Virus record (IMG/VR): IMGVR_UViG_3300020421_000068
Span: 1 to 35,774 of that record
Strand: one strand, 5' to 3'
DNA: 35,774 nt
DNA from: a virus
Shown here piece after piece: positions 23,147-32,877 of this stretch. The translations under genes and the position numbers were made by a program. The notes beneath the pieces are model-generated. The model saw only the letters and a list, made by a program, of their open reading frames with translations, searched no databases and was not told where the DNA came from. How positions within the stretch are numbered: the first letter of the stretch is position 1; every line of letters begins with the position of its first letter.

Positions 23147-23374
23147 ATGTTCGATGCCATCCATGATTTAGTATTTCATGGTGGTGGTGGTTTTATACAC
23201 TCAGAAGTTTATAATATGCCAGTATGGATGAGAACCTTCCATATAGATAGAATAAATCAACATAATAGAAAACAAGAAGAAGAAGCAGAAAAACAAAGAG
23301 GACAATCTGAATTACATGAAAATAAAGTTATTCATAGACCCAATATAAGTCCTTCATCAACATTTAATATTTAA
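23147..23374 (+). CDS. Tail assembly chaperone extension (T-type frame; likely expressed as frameshift fusion)
   Basis: From the first ATG this frame encodes 75 aa. The open frame reaches back to 23093, and the residues before the ATG (FFGLTQTYRKS) continue naturally into MFDAIHDLVFHGGGGFIHSE, then VYNMPVWMRTF. This 'yr..l...ihdlv.hG.GGf...evYnMPvwlR.F' layout is what I recall for the frameshifted extension before the tape-measure gene in other phages. The remainder is a charged helix (INQHNRKQEEEAEKQRG). Initiation at 23147 would remove part of the conserved region, so the fusion with the 22321 gene is preferred (266 + 84 residues). A terminator follows 2 bp after the stop. Confidence 0.65.
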   Translation: MFDAIHDLVFHGGGGFIHSEVYNMPVWMRTFHIDRINQHNRKQEEEAEKQRGQSELHENKVIHRPNISPSSTFNI

Positions 23375-23376
23375 AT

Positions 23377-23405
23377 GAAAGGTATCATAGATACCTTTCT
23401 TTTTT
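23377..23405 (+). terminator. Intrinsic terminator after chaperone genes
   Basis: GAAAGGTATC (23377-23386) pairs perfectly with GATACCTTTC (23390-23399) around the loop ATA, followed by six T. The promoter nonamer for the tape-measure gene follows within 2 bp. Confidence 0.92.
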
Positions 23406-23406
23406 C

Positions 23407-23415
23407 ATATTTATA
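23407..23415 (+). promoter_or_regulatory. Promoter nonamer ATATTTATA
   Basis: Immediately after the T run of the chaperone terminator and 19 bp before the tape-measure ATG, forming a compact terminator-promoter junction. Confidence 0.55.
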
Positions 23416-23434
23416 AGGGAACAATTATACAAAA

Positions 23435-25723
23435 ATGGCTGAAAAGGACGACGAAAAATCATTAGATCTAGGTAAACAATTAGTACAATCTTATAAAGAG
23501 GCTAATGTTGAACTTATGAATAGAGTATCTATAATAAAAAATTCATACAGTGAAGCAGCTAAAGAATATTCTTTAGTAAAACAAGTCCAACAAGAAACAG
23601 AAAAAGCTATTAAAAGTAAAAAACTACTTTTATTATTAGAAGAAGAAATAACTGAAGGTACTGTTAAATCAACTGATATTGAAAGAGAAAGAGAAAAACT
23701 TTTAGATAGAATAAAAAACCTAACAGCAGATAAGTCATTAGCGGAACAAGCATCAACAAAAGCTCAACAAGATGGGTTAAAAGAAGAATCTGAATTATAT
23801 CAAGATATAGTTAAAGAAATAGAAGAATCTATTGATAAATTAGAAAAAATGGAAGCTGCTGCTAAAGGAGTAGAAGATCAAGCTAAAAAATTAGAAAAAG
23901 GAGGTGGAGCAGGATTTTTTACACAATTAGATAAAGCTTTTGGATCAGATGGTAAAGGCCAACAAAAAGGATTTTTCTCATCACTAAGAGAAGGATTTAG
24001 TGAAGCTGCTAAAGAAGCTAAAAAAATAAGATTTCAACAAGATCAAGCAAAAGAAGCTTCAAAAGAAAGAGAAAATATTAAATTTGATGAAAGATTAGGA
24101 GCTAATGCAAAAGACCCTGCAAAAAGAGGAAGATTTGTAGATCAAACCACTAAAAAAATGGTTGGTAAAGATAAAGTTAAAGCTTTAGATGCTAAAATAG
24201 CTAAAGGAGGAGGAGGATTTGCTAAAGTTTTTGGAGGAGCTATGAAAAAAGTAATAAAATCATTAGGACCAATGATTAAAAAATTACTTGGACCTATGGG
24301 ATTAATTCTTGAAGTAATACAGGCAATAGGTAAAGTAGACGCTGAACTTACAGAAATGAGTAAATCTCTTAATATGTCTAAAGGAGAAGCACAACAATTA
24401 AGGGGTGCTATGTCTGTGTCTGCATCTGCTTCTAGTGATATGTTTGTTACTACTTCAAAACTAGTAAAAGCTCAGGCTACTTTAAATCAACATTTAGATT
24501 TAGCAGCAACTTATTCAGGAGATATATTAGTTAAATCTACTCAATTACTTGAAAAAGTAAAAATGACAGGACAAGCAGTAGCAGGATTAGCAGCTCAATC
24601 CTTAATTACAGGAGAATCTATGGATGAAACCTATAAAAGTGCTTTAAGTCTTTCTTATGAAATGCAAAGAGGAGCTAAAATACCTCTTGATATGAGAAAA
24701 GTATTAGAAGAAGTAGGTAAAACACAAGGAGTAATAAGAGCACAACTAAAAGGTAGCACTGAAGAAATTACAAAAGCAGTAACTCAAGCTAAACTTTTAG
24801 GAACAAGTTTAAAAGATGTAGCAGCTGCAGGTAAACAAATATTAGATTTTGAATCATCTATAGCAGCTGAAATGGAAGCCGAATTATTATTAGGTAAACA
24901 ACTTAACTTAGAAAGAGCCAGATTAGCTGCATTAACGGGAGATTATGAAACATTAACACAGGAAATAGCCAAAAATGCAGGCTCTTTTACTGAATTTACC
25001 CAAATGAATGTTTTACAACAAGAGGCATTAGCTAAATCTTTAGGGATGCAAGCAGACCAAATGGCAGACATGTTATTTAAACAAGAAACCCAAAATAAAA
25101 CAGCTCGTGAATTAAGAGCTATGGGTAAAGATGATTTAGCAGATAGATTAGAAGCAACAACAGCACAAGATAAATTTAATGCTTCTATGGATAAATTAAA
25201 AAGTATCTTAGCTGATATAGTGACACCATTAATACCATTATTAGATTTAATTATGTCTGTATTAAATCCTGTTTTTAAAGTATTAACATTTTTAGACCCT
25301 CTTGTAAAAGCAATTCAATTAGTGATAACTTCTATAGTTGATACTATAGGACTTTTATTTGGAGGAAATTATGATGCTACTAAAGCAGGAGCTAAAGACG
25401 TTGTAGCTTCTACAAAAGTTAGTGGAGAAATGTTAGGAATGGGGGACGAAGATAGGGGTGAAGGAGCAATGGGATATTCATATGCAGATGAAGGGATAGC
25501 AATGACTCCACAAATAGCTTCAATAGCAGAAAAAGGACCAGAAGTAATTCTTAATCCAGATAGGATAGACAATACTGAAACAAACGCATTATTAAAACAA
25601 TTAGTAAATAAAGATGTAAATGTTCATTTAGAAAATAAATTTGTTCATGATTCTCACAATGATGCTAATTACTATAAAGGACCAAGAAGCAGGGAAAAAA
25701 GTGACTCAGGAATATTTACCTAA
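23435..25723 (+). CDS. Tail tape measure protein
   Basis: A 762 aa protein predicted to set tail length and to pass through the tube. Residues about 15-150 are long charged helices or coiled coil. Glycine-rich 'GGGAGFF' and 'GGGGFAKVFGGAMKK' segments follow. Hydrophobic helices lie at about 277-298 (GPMIKKLLGPMGLILEVIQA) and 590-646 (SILADIVTPLIPLLDLIMSV onward), as is usual for tape measures that insert in the host inner membrane. The C-terminal 'SIAEKGPEVILNP' is a typical tape-measure ending. Position after tube and chaperones and before baseplate genes is diagnostic. T4 gp29 is shorter (590 aa), so a longer tail is possible. No lytic domain was noticed. Confidence 0.85.
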   Translation: MAEKDDEKSLDLGKQLVQSYKEANVELMNRVSIIKNSYSEAAKEYSLVKQVQQETEKAIKSKKLLLLLEEEITEGTVKSTDIEREREKLLDRIKNLTADKSLAEQASTKAQQDGLKEESELYQDIVKEIEESIDKLEKMEAAAKGVEDQAKKLEKGGGAGFFTQLDKAFGSDGKGQQKGFFSSLREGFSEAAKEAKKIRFQQDQAKEASKERENIKFDERLGANAKDPAKRGRFVDQTTKKMVGKDKVKALDAKIAKGGGGFAKVFGGAMKKVIKSLGPMIKKLLGPMGLILEVIQAIGKVDAELTEMSKSLNMSKGEAQQLRGAMSVSASASSDMFVTTSKLVKAQATLNQHLDLAATYSGDILVKSTQLLEKVKMTGQAVAGLAAQSLITGESMDETYKSALSLSYEMQRGAKIPLDMRKVLEEVGKTQGVIRAQLKGSTEEITKAVTQAKLLGTSLKDVAAAGKQILDFESSIAAEMEAELLLGKQLNLERARLAALTGDYETLTQEIAKNAGSFTEFTQMNVLQQEALAKSLGMQADQMADMLFKQETQNKTARELRAMGKDDLADRLEATTAQDKFNASMDKLKSILADIVTPLIPLLDLIMSVLNPVFKVLTFLDPLVKAIQLVITSIVDTIGLLFGGNYDATKAGAKDVVASTKVSGEMLGMGDEDRGEGAMGYSYADEGIAMTPQIASIAEKGPEVILNPDRIDNTETNALLKQLVNKDVNVHLENKFVHDSHNDANYYKGPRSREKSDSGIFT

Positions 25724-25731
25724 TATGTATA
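25723..25731 (+). promoter_or_regulatory. Promoter nonamer ATATGTATA
   Basis: It begins at the last base of the tape-measure stop codon and lies 21 bp before the ATG at 25753. The enclosing 13-mer AATATGTATAACA is identical to 18354-18366. Confidence 0.55.
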
Positions 25732-25752
25732 ACAAAATAAAACAATAAAATT

Positions 25753-26640
25753 ATGGGATTAAAAGATTTAAAATCAAATTTAGACATACACGGAGGTAAT
25801 CAAGCAGGTTTAATAGGTGGAAATCCAGCAGGTTTTGCTTCAAACCCAAACTCACCTTTTGATGGAGGAGCTTATAAAGCTACAGGACCAGAAGTAGGAG
25901 TAAATGATTATGATTATGATAATTATAGAGACAGTGGAGCTAATGATGATCCGTTTGAATATAAGAAAAATTCAGCTACAAATGGTGTTTATCCATCTAC
26001 AGATGATCATTTAGTAGCTATGTTAGAAAGAAGAAAAACAAAAAGTAGAAATGAAGTACCTTTAGGACCTCCTACAAATTATAATTTACCTATGGAATAT
26101 GTAGATGCTGCAGGAAACTCTGGAGGATCAGGACAAGGTACTTTAAATTCAGTTCCTAGTTTAAATAATAATACACCAAATACATTTGGTGATTCTATAA
26201 GTTCTCCTAGAAAAACAGTCAATGGAGAAGACTTACATATAGCTTTATTACAAAATGAATATACAAACACTTCACCTTATTTAGGGTTAGGTGCTAATCC
26301 TTCTTATGCTTATGGAGCAGGTCAACCAACGTCTGTTTATCCAACGTTAAATCCTTCTCCAGTAACAAGAGATACACCTAATTTTCAAGATATGAATGGA
26401 GCTGAAGGACCTTTATTTGACCAATATAGAAACATTAGAGGAAATGCATCAGCAGAACCTATACAAAGTGTTGGAGGATTAGACACAGTATCAGAAAGGG
26501 GATTAGAAGGACTATACACTAGTACTGTAAATGCAGGTACAGTATATAATAATAATTGGCCAACACCATCAAGACAAACACCAGATTTAGATATAAACGG
26601 AAATACTCCAAGTAAATATCAGAATAACTTACCTTCATAA
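25753..26640 (+). CDS. Baseplate-associated structural protein (295 aa), MGLK N-terminus
   Basis: A low-complexity protein rich in Asn, Gly, Pro, Ser and Tyr, without predicted membrane segments. The N-terminus MGLKDLKSNLDIHGGN parallels that of the next gene (MGLKTLLSNLEAGG), which suggests a shared short docking peptide or common ancestry of the 5' ends. The remainder looks mostly disordered (for example NDYDYDNYRDSGANDD). It lies between the tape-measure and tube-cap-like genes, so it is probably a virion component at the tail tip. The specific role is unknown. Confidence 0.6.
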   Translation: MGLKDLKSNLDIHGGNQAGLIGGNPAGFASNPNSPFDGGAYKATGPEVGVNDYDYDNYRDSGANDDPFEYKKNSATNGVYPSTDDHLVAMLERRKTKSRNEVPLGPPTNYNLPMEYVDAAGNSGGSGQGTLNSVPSLNNNTPNTFGDSISSPRKTVNGEDLHIALLQNEYTNTSPYLGLGANPSYAYGAGQPTSVYPTLNPSPVTRDTPNFQDMNGAEGPLFDQYRNIRGNASAEPIQSVGGLDTVSERGLEGLYTSTVNAGTVYNNNWPTPSRQTPDLDINGNTPSKYQNNLPS

Positions 26641-26649
26641 AACAAAGAT

Positions 26650-29094
26650 ATGGGGTTAAAAACACTTTTATCTAACCTCGAAGCAGGAGGAATTAAGAAT
26701 TCATCAGGGGATTCTCCGGGATTTCCTAACCATGAAAATCCAGGGGCTTATAACTATGGTCAAAGTGTGTCTGTATTTGATAGTGGTGTTACTAATAATG
26801 CTTATTTTCCTTTTAGACAAAGATCTATGGGATATGGTCCTGGAGGTATCGATATAGGAACAGGAGCTTTTTTTAGAGGAACTTCTCCAGAGCCTTTTTT
26901 AAAACAACAATTACCAGGTTTAAATACATCACAAGGATCAGGAGTATTTGATGTAATAGATGATGTTTCTGATAGTTTTGTAAGAGGAGGTTTAATAACA
27001 GCAGGAAAAAGAGCACTTAAAGATACTGAAAGAATAGGTAGATTTTTAATTTCAGGTAATGGTTTAGCTTTTATAGCTAAAAATGTAGGTATGCAAAGAA
27101 TGAATCCTAAACTACAAGAAGGAGCAGGATTCTTAGGAAGAAATAGAGTATATAATGCAGGAGTAAATACATTAGCTCAAACATTAACTGCTTTTACAGG
27201 ACTTCATGTTAATAGAGCAGGATTACTTCCTATAGGAAAAGCAAATTATAGAGTAGAACAAGGATATAGAGTTGATACTAATAATGATACAAAATATGAA
27301 CTTAATGTAAGAGGAGGATCAGCAGGAACACAATTTGGAGGAGGACAAGGAGCAGGACTATTAGGATTAGGAGGTACGGGTAATGTAACAGATAAAACAA
27401 ATGTATATAAAGGAAATAGATTAGCTAGTTTATATAATAAATTAGTAAATCCTGCTAAATATACAACTCGTGCATCAAAAATAGGAGTAGGAAGTGGTGG
27501 TAATCCTGAATTATATGAATTTAGTGGTGGTCCTCACTCTGTTTATGGTATAGGTAAAACTCGTTTAAAAAGATATAATTTTACTAATAGAGATACTGCT
27601 TTAATATTAGATAATTTAGAAAAAAATCCTACACCAGGTTATCAAACATCAAGACATTTAGGAAGTATAGGGGGAAGAGCTCCTGGTGTATTAAATGATC
27701 TTATAGATTTTAGAAAACCAAAAGGTAAAGCACACACTGATTATGAAAGAAAACAAGGTATTAATAATCCTAAACTTTTAAGAGACATATATGGTCATCC
27801 TAAATTAGTAATGGAAAAAAATGTAACTAGTTTACAAGCATCTTTTGGTGAAGGAGATGTAAATAAGTTTCCAAACATACCTACAAATAAAGATGGAACT
27901 ATATCTGTATCTCAAAGAGGATCAGAGGGGGGAGTAGCGGATGATGCTGGATATAAACCAACTCAATTTTATTGGGTAGGAGATGCAATTAATAGGATGC
28001 CTATAATTAGATCTACTCCATATGATGCATCTTCTATACAAAAAACAGAAGCACATAAAGGAATTAAAGATTATATAAAATTTATGATAGAAGCAGTAAA
28101 TGCTGATGATCCAGAAGAAACGGACACAATGGTATTTAGAGCTTATTTAGAATCTTTAGATGATGATTATTCTGCAAATTGGAATGAGTTTAGATATAAT
28201 GGTAGATCAGAACCTTTTTATACTTATGGTAATTTTAAAAGAACAGTCAATTTTAGTTTTAAAATAGCAGCTCAATCTAGAGCTGATTTAAAGCCTTTAT
28301 ATGTAAAATTAAATTACCTATTAACTCAAACAGCAGGAGATTATAAAAAAACAAGATTAAGAGGAAATTGGAATAGAGTTACAATAGGAGATTATTTAGA
28401 TAGAGTTCCTGGTGTTTTTACAAACATAAAAGTAGCATGGTCTAAAGAATATCCTTGGGAAATAAAATATTTTAATTATACTGATGAAAGTAGTGGTGAT
28501 ATGAATATAGATGGAGACGTAAAACAATTACCTCACATGTTAGATGTAAGTTGTACTTTCCAACCAGTTCATGACTTTATTCCAAGAAAATCTATTTCAA
28601 ATTCTCCATTTATAGGACCAACAAGAGATCTACAAATAGGAGTAGATGTTGGTTCACCAAAGTGGTATGGTGAAGGAGGAAAAGACTTTGGAGCAGGTAC
28701 TCAAAATATAGCTGGTAAGGATATCTTACGTAATGATAGAGATGATAAAGAAGAATTAAGAGAAGCTGAAGAAGAAAGACAAGCAGAACTTGATGCAGAT
28801 ATGGCTGAATTAGAAGCAATGGAACAAGCAGCAAGAGAACAACAAGAAGAAGAAGACAGATTAGCAAGAATAGCAGAATATGAAGCAGAAGAAGAAGCAG
28901 AAAGAGATGCAAATGAAGCAGCTGGTTTAGGACGTAAAACAAATTACGAAATCCAACAAGAAGAAGAGGAAGCAGCTATGTATGCTGATTTAGAGGAAGA
29001 AGAAGATGTAGAATGGGATATAGGAGAACAAGGTCCTATGAATTATGATCAAGATGGTTCAGGAAATCCACCTCCAACACCTCCAGCAGTTTAA
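26650..29094 (+). CDS. Baseplate tube-cap-like protein (gp48/gp54-type) with acidic coiled-coil tail
   Basis: An 814 aa protein. Residues about 475-655 contain 'VFRAYLESLDDDYSANWNEF', GRSEPFYTYGNFKRTVNFSF, LKPLYVKLNYLLTQTAGDY and VTIGDYLDRVPGVFTNIKVA. This is the tube-like fold I associate with the proteins linking tail tube and baseplate (T4 gp48/gp54 group). Residues about 697-786 are a very acidic helical stretch (EELREAEEERQAELDADMAE and similar), followed by a Pro-rich end. The N-terminal 470 residues are Gly/Asn-rich with basic patches and no recognised domain. The shared MGLK N-terminus with the preceding gene is notable. The order (tape measure, this, gp53-like, hub-like) supports a baseplate role. 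The exact T4 equivalent is uncertain. Confidence 0.6.
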   Translation: MGLKTLLSNLEAGGIKNSSGDSPGFPNHENPGAYNYGQSVSVFDSGVTNNAYFPFRQRSMGYGPGGIDIGTGAFFRGTSPEPFLKQQLPGLNTSQGSGVFDVIDDVSDSFVRGGLITAGKRALKDTERIGRFLISGNGLAFIAKNVGMQRMNPKLQEGAGFLGRNRVYNAGVNTLAQTLTAFTGLHVNRAGLLPIGKANYRVEQGYRVDTNNDTKYELNVRGGSAGTQFGGGQGAGLLGLGGTGNVTDKTNVYKGNRLASLYNKLVNPAKYTTRASKIGVGSGGNPELYEFSGGPHSVYGIGKTRLKRYNFTNRDTALILDNLEKNPTPGYQTSRHLGSIGGRAPGVLNDLIDFRKPKGKAHTDYERKQGINNPKLLRDIYGHPKLVMEKNVTSLQASFGEGDVNKFPNIPTNKDGTISVSQRGSEGGVADDAGYKPTQFYWVGDAINRMPIIRSTPYDASSIQKTEAHKGIKDYIKFMIEAVNADDPEETDTMVFRAYLESLDDDYSANWNEFRYNGRSEPFYTYGNFKRTVNFSFKIAAQSRADLKPLYVKLNYLLTQTAGDYKKTRLRGNWNRVTIGDYLDRVPGVFTNIKVAWSKEYPWEIKYFNYTDESSGDMNIDGDVKQLPHMLDVSCTFQPVHDFIPRKSISNSPFIGPTRDLQIGVDVGSPKWYGEGGKDFGAGTQNIAGKDILRNDRDDKEELREAEEERQAELDADMAELEAMEQAAREQQEEEDRLARIAEYEAEEEAERDANEAAGLGRKTNYEIQQEEEEAAMYADLEEEEDVEWDIGEQGPMNYDQDGSGNPPPTPPAV

Positions 29095-29106
29095 AAATAA
29101 AATTAT

Positions 29107-29427
29107 ATGCCTTACTTATATAGAAATATAAAAACAAAACTTAACTTAGAAAATAAAAAAAGAAATTATGTAAACGTAGTTTACCCTGATATAATATATA
29201 ATGAAGATGATTCATATGTTATGACAACAGTAGGAGATAGACTTGATTTACTAGCAGATCAGTTTTATAGAGATCCTAATTTATGGTGGGTTATTAATAA
29301 TGCTAATCCTGATACAACTAGAGGAGATAGTCTTGTAGTTAAAAAAGGAGTACAATTAAGAATACCTTCAGAAAATTCAATACCGGATTTAATGAGAAAA
29401 TTTGAAAAATTAAACACTTATAGGTAA
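29107..29427 (+). CDS. Baseplate wedge protein, gp53-like with LysM-type fold
   Basis: A 106 aa protein. The central segment 'VGDRLDLLADQFYRDPNLWW' followed by VINNANPDTTRGDSLVVKKG and VQLRIPS is the typical gp53/LysM-like signature ('GDrLd.lA..fY.dp.lWWvI...N.......l..G..lriP'). T4 gp53 is about 196 aa, so this is the shorter form seen in many marine phages. In T4 gp53 ties the baseplate wedges together. It sits 12 bp after the tube-cap-like gene and 6 bp before the hub-like gene, consistent with one baseplate operon. Confidence 0.85.
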   Translation: MPYLYRNIKTKLNLENKKRNYVNVVYPDIIYNEDDSYVMTTVGDRLDLLADQFYRDPNLWWVINNANPDTTRGDSLVVKKGVQLRIPSENSIPDLMRKFEKLNTYR

Positions 29428-29433
29428 AAAGTT

Positions 29434-32400
29434 ATGGGAATATTTAAGGATACATTAGCCCCTTTTGTACATGATCAACTTTATATTAGACAAAGCTTAG
29501 CAGCCTTTGGAAATATGCAGTATGGAAGAGCCTTATCTGATAAAGATGGTAATGTAATTGATCCAGGAAATTTAGATATGAATACTATGCTTGGGTTACA
29601 ATGGGGATCTAGATTTAACGAATATAATATACCTATTGGAACAGGGGTAGATCAAAATGATGCAGAAGTACAAGTTACAAATACAAAAGGAGAATTAAAA
29701 TATGTAGACTTTAGAAGTAAAGATGAATTTATAAAAGATGCTAAAGCAAGAGGTAGTAAAACAATACCCGGTCAATATTGGCATTCTTGGATGCTTAATA
29801 AATCATGTACTATAAGAATGGCTTCTATGGTAGATTTAGTTAGTGAAGATATATTAGATTTAGATTATGAATTTAATGGAGTAGTTTTAGAAAAAGAATT
29901 ACTACAATATGGTTTAGCTAGAAATTATATGCTTGAAGGAGGAACTCTTTTAAATGTAGAAGGACAAGATACACCCTTAATGAGAGAAGGATTTCCTAAA
30001 AAAGGAAAATTATTAGGAACAGCATATGGAGACCCATTAAGTAGATCAGATGGTAGAAACGATGCATATGGAGAAAGTTATGGTATAGTTCCTATGCCTG
30101 GTATTACCCAAGTAAATATAAGAACAAAATCAGCTTATGGTTCTTTAAGAGAAGCAAAAGTAGAATTTGTGTGTCACAATTTAAGACAACTTTCTGTAAT
30201 GGAATTACTTTATATGAGACCTGGTTATCCTGTTCTTTTAGAGTGGGGATGGACTCCTTATATAACTAATGAAGGAGAATTAGAAACAGATTTTGAATAT
30301 ATTTCAAATAAGGATAGATTTTGGGGGAGGTCAGGAACAAGTACACAAACAATGGAACAACAAGAAATTGTAGATACCATTATGAATAAAAAAAGTGAAT
30401 CCTCAGGAAATTATGATGGACTTTTAGGATTGTGTAAAAACTTTAGTTACACAGCAAGGGATGATGGGGGTTTCAATTGTGTTACTGAATTAATAGGAGT
30501 AGGAGAGGTACTTACTACTTTAAAAGCAAAAACAACACCAGTACATATTACAGAAGGAGGTCAATCACAAGGAGGTAATGTGTCCAATTTGGAACTTAAA
30601 AAAACAATGCATTTATCTTCTTTAGAAGATTTTATTACTCAAACTTATGATTATAAATTAGGAGGAAAAAATGATGATTCTAATGAAGATGATGATTATA
30701 TAACTAAACAAAAACCAGGGGATGATAATGAATATGGAACAGAAGATGATCCACCTGAAATAAGAGGAGATCAAGCTAATTATAGTGAAAGATATCTTGA
30801 ACAACCAGAAGTTTATGATCCTTGGTTAGGAGCAGAGTATAAATGGAGAAAAAATAAACCACGATCTACAGTTGATCAAGGTTATAAAAAACAATATTTT
30901 GATGGTTCTACATTCAATGGAAAGAAAATTTTTGATGATAAGTATTTTCTTACTTTTAAAGAATATGCAAAAGGAAGTTGGCTTTCAAGTGTAATTTTAA
31001 GAAATCCCCCTCTATTAATTGCAACAATAGGTCTTTATGCTGCTGGTTTTACTAATATTTGGAATTTATTTAATGAAAAAGAACGATGTATATCTGAGGG
31101 ATATATTAGATTAGATGCTTTATTATTTAATATAAATAAACATATGATAGATAATGTTCCTAAAAGTATAGTTAAAGGAGCTAAAATAACTGCTTATCAA
31201 ACTTTACATTATAATCCTAATTCAAAGGAACCATATAGAATGCATACTTTTAACACATACCATGAAAAAATAAAAAACCAATGGAAAGCCTTATGGTTAG
31301 ATGATAATTGGGACAAACCAACAGGAAGAATAGGAGAATATATGGATAGATCTGATGAAACAGATATTCTAGATTGTTCTATAAATCCTTATGTTTGTTT
31401 AATGCCAAATCAATGTCCAGATAAGTTTAATAATCCAGATTCGGGAGATGCTCAAAAAGAGTTTATAAAACCTATAAGAAATTATATAGGATATAATAGT
31501 GGTGATTTTAAAAAGGATAAAGCATTTGATAAATCTTTTAAATTTGAGGGAAATGAAACGAAAAGAATGGCAGAAGCTAAAAGTTCTATAGGACATATTA
31601 TGGTAAATATAGAACACATGATAGAAATTCATTTTGAATTATTTAAAAAAGATAAAGATTATGGAATAGGTCAGTTTTTAAATAGATTATTAGCTGATAT
31701 AAATAAATCATCTGGGGGTTCTGTAAATTTAAGTATAGTAACAGATAATGAATATTCTCATATTGGTAATATAATAGATCTAAATAAAGAGGAAAAAAGC
31801 CACTTTAAAGATATATTTAAGTTTAATGTTTTAAGTAATGATTCAGCAGTAAAAAATTTTTCATTTAACACAGCTATTCCTACAGCAATGTCTTCTACAA
31901 TAGCAGTATCAGCTATGAATCCTGATAGTGCTAAGAATTTAGACAATGTTTCTTTTGCTGCCTTAAATAGAGGAATATCTAATAGATTATATAGAAATAC
32001 TCCTCCAGACATTAAAGAACAAACAGAAGAAGAAAAAAAGAAGCTTTTGTATGATATGAGAAAACAAATGCATGAATTAAATGTGTTAATTAACCAACAA
32101 AAAATGTATCAGATGAGGTTGGTAAGTGGAAATCATTTTAGAAGAGGTAATAACCAATATATGAAAAAAGTATCAGAAATGTCTGGCGCAATGGGAAGAA
32201 TCTACTCGTTAACAGATTCAATAAGTACTAAAGATAAATTTGGTAACATTGTACAAAACCCTATGTCTAATACTCCTATTCCTATCAATGTAGATTTAGA
32301 ATTAGAGGGAATTTCAGGAATGGTTATTGGTCAAATGTTTAGAGTAAATGAAAGTAGATTACCTAAACATTATAGAAACAAACAAATAATGTTTTTAATA

Positions 32401-32877
32401 GTAAATGAAGATCAAAATATAAATGCTGATGGAACTTGGACCACTAAAATTAGTGGTCAAATGCATTTATTCCCAGGAGAGGCTAAAAATTTAGAAAATA
32501 AAAAATACATTGAAGAAAAACCTGTAAAAAAACAAAAGTTAAATCTTCAACAAGCTCCAAAGAATGCATCAGGAGGACATTACAGAACAGATTGTACAGG
32601 AAAAACTTATAGAGTTAAATTAACAGGTAATGGGTATAAAGTTGAACAAGGATGGGTACCAGGTCCAAATGGAGAAGGTCAAGTATGGTCAAACGGACCT
32701 GATCCATCATGTCAACCTTTTGATGGAGGAGACCCAACTCAAAAACGATTAGAGTTAAAAAGAAAAGAAAATGGAGAGCCAGATTTTGGCCCACAAGTTC
32801 AATATACAGACGAGGAGAGGGAAGAGATATGGAAAATTATAAATGAAACGTATGGAAATAATCAATCTTCTGAATAA
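29434..32877 (+). CDS. Large baseplate hub-like protein (1147 aa)
   Basis: This is probably the central hub under the tail tube. Residues about 221-275 read MPGITQVNIRTKSAYGSLRE, then VEFVCHNLRQLSVMELLYMR and PGYPVLLEWGW. This pattern ('i..f...L..ly..pG..vlle.GW') matches hub proteins of the gp27 type. Near the C-terminus, residues about 955-1010 (ISGMVIGQMFRVNESRLPKH, then MFLIVNEDQN and GTWTTKISGQMHLFPG) match the late hub segment 'G.f.v....LP..Y....fl.v......g.W.T.i.g'. Residues 524-539 (NPPLLIATIGLYAAGF) are hydrophobic. A large middle insertion is poorly recognised and has acidic runs (NDDSNEDDDY). No lysozyme or cell-wall-cutting motif was seen, unlike T4 gp5. It overlaps the next gene (TAATG). 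Confidence 0.6.
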   Translation: MGIFKDTLAPFVHDQLYIRQSLAAFGNMQYGRALSDKDGNVIDPGNLDMNTMLGLQWGSRFNEYNIPIGTGVDQNDAEVQVTNTKGELKYVDFRSKDEFIKDAKARGSKTIPGQYWHSWMLNKSCTIRMASMVDLVSEDILDLDYEFNGVVLEKELLQYGLARNYMLEGGTLLNVEGQDTPLMREGFPKKGKLLGTAYGDPLSRSDGRNDAYGESYGIVPMPGITQVNIRTKSAYGSLREAKVEFVCHNLRQLSVMELLYMRPGYPVLLEWGWTPYITNEGELETDFEYISNKDRFWGRSGTSTQTMEQQEIVDTIMNKKSESSGNYDGLLGLCKNFSYTARDDGGFNCVTELIGVGEVLTTLKAKTTPVHITEGGQSQGGNVSNLELKKTMHLSSLEDFITQTYDYKLGGKNDDSNEDDDYITKQKPGDDNEYGTEDDPPEIRGDQANYSERYLEQPEVYDPWLGAEYKWRKNKPRSTVDQGYKKQYFDGSTFNGKKIFDDKYFLTFKEYAKGSWLSSVILRNPPLLIATIGLYAAGFTNIWNLFNEKERCISEGYIRLDALLFNINKHMIDNVPKSIVKGAKITAYQTLHYNPNSKEPYRMHTFNTYHEKIKNQWKALWLDDNWDKPTGRIGEYMDRSDETDILDCSINPYVCLMPNQCPDKFNNPDSGDAQKEFIKPIRNYIGYNSGDFKKDKAFDKSFKFEGNETKRMAEAKSSIGHIMVNIEHMIEIHFELFKKDKDYGIGQFLNRLLADINKSSGGSVNLSIVTDNEYSHIGNIIDLNKEEKSHFKDIFKFNVLSNDSAVKNFSFNTAIPTAMSSTIAVSAMNPDSAKNLDNVSFAALNRGISNRLYRNTPPDIKEQTEEEKKKLLYDMRKQMHELNVLINQQKMYQMRLVSGNHFRRGNNQYMKKVSEMSGAMGRIYSLTDSISTKDKFGNIVQNPMSNTPIPINVDLELEGISGMVIGQMFRVNESRLPKHYRNKQIMFLIVNEDQNINADGTWTTKISGQMHLFPGEAKNLENKKYIEEKPVKKQKLNLQQAPKNASGGHYRTDCTGKTYRVKLTGNGYKVEQGWVPGPNGEGQVWSNGPDPSCQPFDGGDPTQKRLELKRKENGEPDFGPQVQYTDEEREEIWKIINETYGNNQSSE

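Noticed and set aside
29434-32877. gp5-like cell-puncturing lysozyme fused to the hub
   Set aside because: No lysozyme-type catalytic pattern or beta-helix spike repeats could be seen in the 1147 aa protein.
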